Shown: positions 9,330 to 19,289 of the stretch, piece by piece
How the letters are laid out: every line of letters starts with the position of its first letter
Numbering within the stretch: the first letter of the stretch is position 1
Assembly (NCBI RefSeq): GCF_031755915.1
Contig: NC_083387.1
Location: forward strand, 14,157,001 to 14,221,000
Reading direction: 5' to 3'
DNA: 64,000 nt
From: Ziziphus jujuba
Lineage: Eukaryota > Streptophyta > Magnoliopsida > Rosales > Rhamnaceae
Made by a program: the position numbers and the translations under genes
The notes under the pieces: generated by a model
Databases searched by the model: none
What the model was told of the DNA's origin: nothing
The model's input: only the letters and a program-made list of their open reading frames with translations

Positions 9330-12151
9330 TTCCCCTCCTCTTGAAAAGGATTTGTCCTCAAATCAAGATCATCACCTGCAGCAAAATGAGTTAAATCAGC
9401 AACATTAAATGCAGAACTCATGTTATACTCACCCGGTAAATCAAGCTTGTAGGCATTCTTGTTATTCTGCTCCAAAACTTGAAAAAGTCCATCTATAGGT
9501 GGCATGAGCTTTGACTTTCTTTGTTTAGGAAACCTTTCCTTTCGTAAGTGCAACCAAACCAATTCTCCTGGGTCAAACACTATTACAACAAAATCTAGAA
9601 ATAAATGCTCATTATGGTAACAATTACACTTTTTAAAGTTAGGAAACAATATTTCCCAAATTTTCAAATTGCCATTAAGTAAAGCTCTCAACAATGCAGA
9701 TAAAGTTCTATGATATAAAGACATCTTTAAATAAGTATCTTTAAAATTCATGGTCAGCAATGATTTCTTATTCATAATTACTTTATTAACATCACCAAAG
9801 CTAAGATAAAAATTTATATTTTTCCTTTCTTGTCTTCCTTTTCCTTTCTCGCTCACGGCCATCTCACCTTCATCACTCTTGGCTTTTGCACCAAATTTCT
9901 CACTCTTGGATTTATTAAAATTTTTCCACACAACCTGAGTATTAGAAGACTTACCTTGGACAGTAAGCTCACCTTTTCCCTCTTGATTGGATGGTAGTCC
10001 CTCAAGTTCTTCAAAGTTAGTTTGATCATTAAAATAATTTTTTTTATAAATCATGACCAGCAAAGGTTTCTTACACTCAATAACCTTATTAATATCCCCT
10101 AAACTCAAATAAAAGTTGCTACTTGACCTTTCTTTTCTTTCTTTTTCTTTTTCCCCCTTGGATTGGCGCAAACCTTCGAATTTCCCTTCCTTCTCCAAGC
10201 TCTCGAGTTTGCCACTTTCTTTCCCCTTTATTTCGGTTTTTCTTTGATCTTTCCACTCAATATGAGTCTTAGAAACCTTACCTTGATCAGCAATCTCATT
10301 CTTACCTTCTTGAAAAGATGGTGAAGCCGTTGGTGCCATACTTGCTTTTTCCTTGAGCTTTTCGACTTCTCTCCTTTGTTGCATTTGTAATTGGTCTTTG
10401 TAAACCTCTTTAGGAGATAATGGTTCCAGCTTGACCTTCTTCCCTTTAAACCTGAAAAAAATACTATTTTCTCGACCAAAATGAGTAGCATCTTTATCAA
10501 ATTTCCATGGTCTACCTAATAGTATATGTCCAGCAATCATGGGTACAATATCACATAAAACTACATCCTCATATCTACCTATATTAAATTTTACATTGGC
10601 TTGTTTATTCACTTTTATTTCACCACTATCATTAAGCCATTGTAATCTATAAGGTTCTGGATGTTTAATAGTTATTAAGCCTAATTTATCAACTACAATG
10701 TTACTAATTACATTTAGACAACTTCCACTATCAATAATCATACTACAAATCTTACCTTGAATTTCACATCGGGTGTGGAAGATGTTCTCTCTTTGAATTT
10801 CATCCTCATCTTTGTATGCAGCAAGTATTCTCCTAGAAAGCAAGTTTAATTCAGCATTGGATGCTTGCAAGGTTTCAGGTTCATCCTCCAAGTCCTCCTC
10901 CTCTTGCTTGGCTTCATCCTCACTTTCTTCACTTTCCGATTCTAGCTCGTCATTGCCCTTTAACACCATGATTCTTCTATTCAGGCATTGGCTATCAATG
11001 TGTCCTCCTCCCTGACACTTAAAACACACAACATCATGAGTTCTAGAAGGTTTAGGATCTAATTTTACCTCATTCTTTGGTGCTTGGACAGATTTGATTC
11101 TAGTCTCCTTCCTTGGCCAGTTTGAACTTTCTTCTTTGACTTTCGGCTTTGGCTTGCTTTCATAGATGGGATTGTTCCTCCAGCCACTTGAATTGGACCA
11201 TCCACTGTTGGAAACACCTCCAAACCTTGATCTTACACCCCTCCTCTTGAATTGATGCTCTAATTTAATAGCCACGTGCAACATCTCCTCCAATTCCACA
11301 TACTGTTGCAATTCTAATTGATTGGCTATTTCACGATTCAAACCACCAAGAAACCTTGCCATGGTTGCTTCCCTATCTTCATTCAAGTTCAATCTCATCA
11401 TAAGCATCTCCATCTCCTTGTAATAATCCTCCACGGATCCATGTCCTTGAGATAAACATTGAAGTCTTTGATGCAACAACCTATGATAGTGTGATGGTAC
11501 GAATCGCTTCCGCATGGCTCCTTTCATTTGTCGCCATGTAGTAATCAAGTCATCACCAACTCTCCTTCGGGTGTTTTGATCATTGGTCCACCATTGGAGT
11601 GCATAATGGCCAAACTCCATTGCTGCCAATTTCACCTTCTTAGCCTCTGAATAATTATGGCAGTCAAATATCATCTCCATCTTTTCTTCCCACTCCAAAT
11701 ATGCTTCGGGGTCACTTTTTCCCATGAATGGTGGGATGTTGATCTTGATATTGCTAAGATTGTCATCTGTTTCTTCCCTCCTATATCTTCCATGGCCAGC
11801 TCTCTCTTGGACAGCAAAGGTTTCGTCCATGCCTTCCCCAAAGTCTTCACTGAAATTCTCCTCCTCAAATTCCTCTCTCGGTCTCTCACGACCTCCTCGT
11901 CTTCGACCTCATCCTCCATGGAATTCTTGCCTATTTCTTGTGTTCGGCATTTCTTGTGAGGCTTCTAGCCTTCCCATTCTTTGATTCACATGCTCAACTT
12001 GAGCACTAACCCACTGTATTGACTCCAAAAGAGATCTCATGTCCGCTTGGTCTCCACTCCTGGTAGCTCGTGGATCACCATGAAATCCTACGGACTCCTC
12101 TTCATTAATTCTCGGTGGTGTGTCTCCTCTTTTTATTCTAGAATCTGCCAT
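9143..12151 (-). pseudogene. gypsy Gag-protease polyprotein lacking RT and integrase core (element I)
   Basis: A 1,003-codon frame starting MADSRIKRGD, broken by a single TGA at codon 81 (11909-11911), where other copies have CGA. Order: N-terminal coiled region, Gly/Arg-rich stretch, capsid-like core (MGKSDPEAYLEWEEKMEMI...YALQWW), CCHC knuckle CFKCQGGGHIDSQC (near 10985-11028), retropepsin-like protease (IIDSGSC; GHILLGRPW), a charged linker with YLSLGDINKVI, then a second diverged linker with YLSFGDVNKVI. The frame then jumps to the post-catalytic end of integrase (RTLSALLRALL) and the C-terminal tail (PGELVWLHLRKERFP; RPITRAQIKRFKDN). No RT, RNase H or DDE core. The frame ends inside the 3' LTR. 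Gag and protease would act in particle formation; RT and integrase would have to come in trans. Confidence 0.85.
9330..9342 (-). other. polypurine tract of element I
   Basis: On the minus strand AAGAGGAGGGGAA, abutting the LTR start TGATGTGATT. It is also translated, as part of FQEEGND in the polyprotein frame. Confidence 0.85.
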
Positions 12152-13303
12152 GTTAGTAAAATACTGCAAAAATAAAATAAATCCTCACAATATTCACTCC
12201 CTCACGTGTTTCACTCAAACAAGGTCTCGACACTCGTGTTTGCACACTAGTTTCGGCTTTTACCCTCTTTTAAGCTCACACACTCTTGCCTTTTTCCACT
12301 CAATGAATTATCTCAAAGTTCTAATTAAAACACCCACAAACAGCAATTAGATCACTAGTATGTTTTAATTAAACTTATCAACAAAACAGAAGCAAAAAGT
12401 AGGCAATACCAAAAGAATCCAACAAATCCTAATTTTTCGGCTTTCTAGACAAGCAAACACAAAATAATGGGAAAACATTGGAATTTTTGAAAACTGCACC
12501 AGATGATAGTAGATTATGAGTTCAAGAATAAAATTCCAGAAAAAGAAATTCAAATTCGAACAAGAATCTAATTGAACAAAAATATAGAATAGTTGTTGGT
12601 TGTCGTTCTTTGTAATTCAAGTTTTGTATCAAATCCTTTAACTGATTTTAATCCAAATAATTTAAGCACCCAAAATCCAAATATCCAGCAGCAAAAATAA
12701 TTTCGCAGCAACTCAAATATTGAATAAATAATCAAAAAACCCAGCAGCTCCAACAAATTTCCAGCAAACAAATCAAACTCCAACAAACCGAAATTTTTTA
12801 TTTTTTTATTTTTTATATTGGGCTTTACCTCTTCTTCTTCTTTTTTTTTTTTTTCTTTACTCACAGAGCATAAACAACTGCAGTAGCAAGAGTAAGTACC
12901 AAAATTGCAATTCCAACTCCAAAAATTCACCAAACCCGTGACCTCCAAATAAACACAATGTGCAGTTTTTTTTTTTTTTTTTAAATGTTGCCGCAAACTT
13001 CTTTTTTTTTTCTTTTTTTTTTTAATATATGAGTGGAAATATTTAAGACAAAAACAGCAAAGAAAATCAACAAAAACCAAAATAAAAGGACAGTGATGAA
13101 AGACAACCAACAAACTAGGAAACCAAAAATACGGTAAAACTAGGAAATCCTAATTCAACTAGGAATGAATTTTTTTTTTTTTTTTTTTTAAAGATGCAGA
13201 ACATGTATAGGATGGATGCAACCTTAACCTAATGCTAAAATTGCAGAATAACACAAAAACAAATAAAGCAAATAAAGATAGATTCAAACCTGAACAAAAT
13301 TTA
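12152..13303 (-). other. gypsy 5' leader (element I)
   Basis: About 1.15 kb of untranslated leader between primer-binding site and gag ATG. Long T runs on the plus strand (12839-12854, 12967-12982, 13002-13022, 13169-13190) are A runs on the sense strand. Frames here, such as 12568-13113, are low complexity and not genes. Confidence 0.75.
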
Positions 13304-13315
13304 GCTCTGATACCA
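13304..13315 (-). other. primer-binding site, tRNA-Met type (element I)
   Basis: gctctgatacca on the plus strand, TGGTATCAGAGC in sense, two bases from the LTR end. Confidence 0.9.
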
Positions 13316-13317
13316 AA

Positions 13318-14413
13318 TGATACGAACCTAGGACGACCTGCTCCTAAACCCGTATTATATTAGCCCGGATCTTAATTAAGTTCAAGTTCTAATGGAATTG
13401 ACCTCAACTCCTAACCAACATGTGGTTAGAAACCTTGGTATAATGTAGACGCCACAATAGGGGATGGAAAACCTATTGATAAGTCAAGCTAAAACAACCA
13501 ATTCTCTAATGGTGTTTTAGGTGTTCTCAAAGAACAAAGAGATACTTAATCTCACAAGTAGTTTCTCAATCAAATCAAAGTTGTTTTCTTATTGATAACT
13601 AAGCCTTTAAATAGGCTACAAAGCAATGAAATAAAACCCTAGAACATAAAGAAAACCAGCCACCACACATAAAGAAACCTAGTTGGCTGAAACTATACTT
13701 CCTTTCCTAATCTAAGTTTGATTAATTAATTCCTTTATATTAAATTAGGAATTAATTAATTTACAATGGAAAGAATAAAATAAAAACCTTCCTAACATTA
13801 TTTTTCCAGAAAATGAAAAAATAAAAGCCAAAAAGTAATGGTAGTTTCCTAAAACAAAAAGTAAAAACAAATTAGGAAACTAAAAATGCTAGCCTTTTTG
13901 ATCAAGTTGACTTTGATCAATCTTTGACCTCTTTGAGCTTCAAATCAGCATCTAGATTCTTTTTAGGATGCCAAATAAGCTGAATATGAAGTCCCACACG
14001 TTGCCCATGCTTGGAAAAATAAGAAAAGGCTAATACAGTAAAATACAGTAAAGCCAGCAAGCAATACAACAAATTCGGCCAAATTGTTGATGCTGTCCGT
14101 ACAAGCCCTTTTTGATTGTATTTGAGGCTGCTTTAACTTGATTCCATGACATCTTAGGCATATGTATTCAACCCATAAAGCATTGAAACCATTTCATGCT
14201 TCCCGGACTCCAAAAATGTACCAAAATCGTCATCCGGGTCCGTATTGGCTTTCACCACTTGGATGCTTAGAATAGGCTTTGTATCTTCAAGTATGGACAA
14301 GCTTTGTTGAGATTGATTACCCCCTGTATAAATACTCCCAGGTTGTCCTTAAATCTCTTAATTTGAGCTCTTGTGATTGGCCTAGTCTTCATCCGTGTCG
14401 AGTCAGCACCACA
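13318..14413 (-). repeat. 5' LTR of element I, U3 end truncated
   Basis: Begins TGATACGAACC next to the primer-binding site. It carries the polyprotein tail codons (frame at 14267-14449) but lacks the outer ~40 bp including the terminal CACATCA. The junction with solo LTR B lies at a GTGG microhomology (14414-14417). Confidence 0.8.
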
Positions 14414-15445
14414 GTGGTTAGAAACCTTGGTATAATGTAGACGCCACAATAGGGGATAGAAAACCTATTGATAAGTCAAGCTAAAACAACCAATTCTCTA
14501 ATGGTGTTTTAGGTGTTCTCAAATAACAAAGAGATAATTAATCTCACAAGTATTTTCTCAATCAAATCAAAGTTTTTTTATTATTGAAAAATAAGCCTTT
14601 AAATAGGCTTGAAAGAAACAAAATAAACCCTAAAAAATAATTCAAAACCGGACTCCTATAGGAATTAGGAAACTTGACCGAATTCTAATATGTCCTAAAC
14701 TAAATTTGATTAATTAATTCCTTTATTCTGAATTAGGAATTAATTAATTTACAATGAAAATAATAAAATAATAACTTTCCTAAACTTATTTGTCCAGAAA
14801 ATAAATAAATAAAAACTAAAAAGTAATGGTAGTTTCCTAAAACAAAAAGTAGAATAAAATTAGGAAACTATAATACTAGCTTTTTTGACTAATTTGACTT
14901 TGATCAATCTTTGACCTCTTTGAGCTCCAAATCAGCTTCTAGATGCTTTTTAGGATGCCAAATAAGCTGAATATGAAGTCCCACACGTTTCCCATGCTTG
15001 GAAAAATAATAAAAGGCTAATACAGTAAAATGCAGTAAAGCCAGCAAGCAATACAGCAAATTCGGCCAAATTGTTGATGCTGTCCGTACAAGCCCTTTTT
15101 GATTGCATTTGAGGCTGCTTTAACTTGATTCCATGACCTCTTATGCATATGTATTGAACCCATAAATCATTGGAACCATTTCATGCTTCCCGGACTCCAA
15201 AAATGTACCAAAACCGTCACCCGGGTCCGTATCGGCTTCTATTGCTTGTATGAGTACAACAGGCCTTGGTTCTTCAGATATGGCCAACCCCTCTTGACTA
15301 TGGCTTATTCCTTTATGAAGACAGCAAGATTGTCCTTGAACTTCTTGGCTTGGGCCCTAGTGATCGGTCCCACCTTCATTTGTATTGGGTCAGCACCCCA
15401 GCGGGTTGTCGGTCGAACAGTCTCTGGTGGATTCGCATCAAGAGG

Positions 15446-15953
15446 GAAAGTAATTAAAGAGATACCATAATTTAGAAAGAGAAATGCATTCTTAAAGAGA
15501 GAAGCTTTAAGGTTTGTAAGTCTTAAAAGCCTAAGGCTTTAAGTTTTCTTAAAGGAGCCACCATTTACTAAGAATCTCTTCATCTCTATTCTCTACTCTA
15601 AATTTCTTATATATTTTTTAATAGCATTCTTGTATTTTGTTGAGACAGTGTTTAAATCCTAGGATTCTATTTATTTTTGTTTTTGTTGTTTCTATTTCTA
15701 TGAAAGACTAGATCTTTGATGTGGCGCTTTGATGGATCTTGAATTTTTCTTATGATGGGTTGATTTAATTTATTAATTATATAATTGCTATCCAATTATT
15801 TGTATTTCCTTTGATTAATTGATGAACATAGTTAATTAGATTAAGAAATTGTTTAACTATTGTCTGAATAGAAGAATCGGTACTTAGGCAAGCTTAATAT
15901 GGGAGATTGACCATAGGAAATACAAAAGCTATTATGAGCTTAAAAAAAACCTA
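15446..15953. other. non-coding DNA between two solo LTRs
   Basis: Flank of solo LTR B and of the copia solo LTR. No frame or motif that I recognise. Confidence 0.4.
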
Positions 15954-15958
15954 TTTAG

Positions 15959-16995
15959 TGTTGAAGTGTGGCAATTTTGCCACTTGATGGTGCATGTCAC
16001 CGGCTAGCATGCACACCTTGGTATCAAATCCTTTCCTTTTATGAGTTTATATTTTTTTTTTGTATGTTTTAATTTATGCAAGGTATATTTTGATAATGTT
16101 TTGTGCCTAAGTTATGTATGCAAAAGTATAGGCAAAATTATGCACAAAAGAGTAGGAATGTTATGCTTGAAATGCCTATGGTGCTGGATTCATAATTTCC
16201 AGCAACATAGTTCTACTATTTATCTTATATCTCAGGTTGCAAATGGATTTTTGGGCTGAAATTTTGAGGGATGTCTACAGACATATATAGAAGACTATGG
16301 TTCAAATGTCAGGTCCAAATGACATGGGAAAGTCCATTTTCTATTCCAAACAGATTGCTATATCTGATGGGCCCAGTATGCAGAGTATGGGTCAGTTTTG
16401 GAGCTGTTTGGCCCATGATCCGGTTCCAGAACATTCCTATCTCTTGGAACAATATTTATTGATGAGCAAGGATGTTTCAAACCAAGTTTCATAGGCAGAT
16501 ACAAAGGGAAACTAAGTAGGTGAAGCTAGTTTGGTTGTTTACCCAAACTAGTTAAACAATAGGAACTTAGTTCAAACCATGTGCCACTTTTTACTATATT
16601 TGGAATAGACATGTTGCAGCTGTTTTTGACCTCTTTTGTGTATGAAAAGTTAGGTGTTGACCATTTTACTTTTTAAATTTCAAATACTTTACTCATTTTG
16701 TAAGCTCACATGCTTGGCATGTGTGAACTAGTTGTAATTTCAAGCTTATATTGCAAAATGAATGAAATGGCTAAAGATCCAAGCCTTATTTTCAAAAGCC
16801 AACGTGTTCCTCTTCTTATTATCTCTTCTTCAACACCTTAGAACACTTTAGGAACCCTAAAAACCAGAAAACACCATAACCAAAACCTAAAAACACAACT
16901 CACACACAACCATTCCCAAGAGCATCACCAAAAGCTTGCTTGTTGCTAACACTTCAAGCTAGCTTGCTCTTGGTCATAACCTTCTCACCCCAACA
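15959..16995 (+). mobile_element. copia solo LTR
   Basis: Starts TGTTGAAGTGTGGCAATTTT and ends CTCACCCCAACA, 1,037 bp, flanked by the perfect 5-bp duplication TTTAG (15954-15958 and 16996-17000). Its opening and several inner motifs (GCTGGATTCATAATTTCCAG; GGTCCAAATGACATGGG; TTTTGGAGCTG) parallel the LTR of element R (sense start TGTTGAAATGTGG, motifs GCTGGAATTGTATTTCCAGC and GGAGCTGGG). It is therefore a diverged relative of R's family in the opposite orientation. No internal region remains. The frames at 16041-16494 lie in the LTR and are not genes. Confidence 0.8.
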
Positions 16996-17190
16996 TTTAG
17001 GTCATGGGAAGCCTCAATTCTAGTTTTAATTGAGTTTATAAAAACCAATTTAGCTTGGACAATCTAAAAGGTAGTTAATTATATGGTTAATTGATAGAAT
17101 TAGAAAGAATTCCAAATTGAGCAAAATTTTCATACATTTTGCTTGCTTTGAGAAAGCAAGTGAATGAATTTAGAAACTCTTTGTTGATAA

Positions 17191-17800
17191 TTGGATAAGG
17201 AATTAGTTATTAATAACAAAATTAAGAAGTTATATATTTGGTCCAAGTGAAATCATTGTCCTAGAGATTTTATTCACAAATTTACATTATAATTTGTGTG
17301 GTGTTGGTTTTGGTTTGCATTAGTTTTAGACCCAATGGATTATTTGATCCATATTGGTGCAATGCCGCCATATGAAGAAGATTGGTGTTGAGGAATTTGA
17401 TATTGACTCAATCATCAATCTAGTTTTTGTCGTTTTTGATATTCACCACAACCCAAATTCTTGGTAAAATAATATATAAATACTTAGTAAAATAGCAGAA
17501 AACTTGGTTCTTTTGTTCAAGAAATAAAGAAAATGAGTAAGAGATCATTCCATGGATATTGAGATTTGAAAAATATATTATATTTAACCAAATATTAGAG
17601 ATTTTTACAAGTTAATTTTTTCTAGAAAATCATCAACAAAATAATTCATAATAACTATAAATTCAATTAAAAGTAGAAATTATGCAAAATAAAACCAACA
17701 CCACACAAATTGTAATTAAATTTTATAAATAAGAACTTTATGCCCATGATTTCATTTAGACTAAATATTTGACTTTTTAATCTAGTTATTAAGGAGTCAC
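17191..17800. repeat. long imperfect inverted repeat (foldback/MITE-like)
   Basis: The left arm (about 17191-17311, with ATAATTTGTGTGGTGTTGGT) is the inverted complement of the right arm (about 17690-17800, with ACCAACACCACACAAATTGT), around 100 bp per arm with mismatches. A spacer of about 380 bp lies between. No transposase or open frame. It could be a foldback element or MITE; a transcript would form a long hairpin. Confidence 0.65.
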
Positions 17801-19289
17801 ACACATGTTTAACTATGTTCCATGATTTGTTTTATCATCTAAAATTTATTAGAAGCATGATCCATATTTTTATGATCTGTTATGATTTATAATTATGTTA
17901 TATTAGAACCATGATTTGTATTTTATGATATGTGTTTGTGATCTATCAAGCCATGTTGATACTTTATGATTTGTACCTTTTTGTTATCTGTGAAATTGTT
18001 TTATTGTTATCAATTCATGGTTTCCTTTTAATCATTATTTTGTCGTGTAAACTACAAAATGTATTGGGCTTTATCTTCTCGTCAAATTGATTGTGCACAA
18101 TTTTAATGAATTTTTTTGGGACAATATTGACATTTGGGATTTGTTTTTAAAATGAATCGTGTTTAGAATGGAGGAGTTTTTTTTGTTTTACTGACATTTG
18201 TTCTATAAAACCTTTATTTCTAATGTATCTATGTAAAATAAATTTCGTAAAAATTAGTTTTTGGGAAAATTTGAGACTTGGGTTGATTTATAAATTTTTT
18301 TATGTGTGGAATGAAATATATTTAAGCAATTGTTTTGGTCCAAAAAAGAAACCCAAAAGTCCAACAATTCCTATACCCATGCCCAATTATATACCTTCTT
18401 GGGCATTAATTATCGGGCAATATAACCCAAAATTATGATTGGAATCATGTTGCTATCGTCAAGATGAAATGACTGTGATTTATTTCATTAGAGAATGATA
18501 CAAGATTGGTGAGATATGATCAAGTTTGAAGTGGAGTCACATGACTTAGGTGGTTGTAAACCATATCAACCCGTAAACCAGTTCTAGGGTTAAAGATAAA
18601 GCGAATGACACATCATTTGACTTCTATCCTTAGCGAAATGATGGGTCGTGCAAAAGGTGATGTCAACATGTTGACATCATCAGATGCTGATGTAAGCATG
18701 ATGATATTGGTAACCCAATTTAAAAATAAAATAAAATAAAATTTCATATTCTATTTATTATATTTTTAGTAAAATTTACTTCTTTTATTTATGTTTTTCC
18801 TTTTTTCTTTTAAAATTATATGGAATTTTAGATGCTTATTTATCATGGGACCTAATTGATCAAAATTATAAGCCTTAACATGATGTTGGCATGGTGGGTA
18901 GGTTGTCCTAATACCTATCTAATCACAAAATCTAGCTTGCCTATTTTATAAAATTGTCAATATTAACTACTATCTCCTGCTTATAAAATAAGGTCCATAT
19001 TGGTGATTAAACTACCCTGAGAATGGTTTAATTACTTTGTAGGATGCTTGAAATCACAATGAAAATTGATTGAAATTATAAATTGTAGGTTCTGATTTAC
19101 ACTGTCAATGATTTAAATTAATGCATTTGATTGTGATGATCTGGTTGATTATCCCTAGCCCATGTATAGGTATCCTTTGTGCTAAAAGGACTCTAATGAT
19201 ATTTTGTGTTTTCTATTTTAAAATAACGAAGATGGGAAAAATATCACTTCCATTTGTTTTATGTTTTAAATGCATTCTTATGTTCACTA
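17801..19289. other. non-coding DNA upstream of copia P
   Basis: AT-rich; repeats of ATGATTTGT-like words at 17880-17970 and a 22-bp palindrome at 18658-18679. It may include the lost 5' LTR and leader of copia P, but I see no LTR ends or primer-binding site. Confidence 0.4.
18658..18679. repeat. 22-bp perfect palindrome
   Basis: TGATGTCAACA plus its exact reverse complement TGTTGACATCA with no spacer, followed by related words (CAGATGCTGATG, CATGATGAT). Confidence 0.85.

Larger units (their letters stand above)
8194..14413 (-). mobile_element. non-autonomous gypsy element I
   Basis: LTR (8194-9329), polypurine tract, one long gag-protease frame, leader, primer-binding site and LTR (13318-14413) in proper order on the minus strand. 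RT, RNase H and the integrase core are absent, yet the structure is otherwise complete and the frame almost open. The two LTRs share marker differences (CCAACATGTGG) and differ at about 4 of the first ~190 bases, so the insertion is fairly young. The right LTR lacks its last ~40 bp and the target duplication is missing there, explained by a small deletion between GTGG repeats. Element II has the same internal architecture. Confidence 0.85.
8089..15440 (-). mobile_element. gypsy solo LTR B, split by element I
   Basis: The left part (8089-8193, TGATACGAACC...CCAACCT) and the right part (14414-15440, GTGGTTAG...GATTCGCATCA) join without loss into one LTR of about 1,132 bp, minus orientation. Flanks AAAGG (8084-8088) and AGAGG (15441-15445) are a plausible 5-bp target-site duplication with one mismatch. 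No internal gypsy sequence lies outside, so this is a solo LTR left by LTR-LTR recombination. Its U3 end (15241-15440) still encodes the diverged polyprotein tail. Element I inserted later. Confidence 0.75.

Noticed and set aside
12568..13113. 181-codon frame on the minus strand
   Set aside because: Leader of element I with long A runs; lysine-rich and low complexity, not conserved as a frame in the other leaders.
13318..14413. Elements in head-to-tail tandem sharing an LTR, since pol tail codons lie on one side and gag on the other
   Set aside because: Element II is bounded by GTTAC duplications that include the tail codons, so the tail belongs to the LTR. No tandem arrangement is needed for I, II, A or D.
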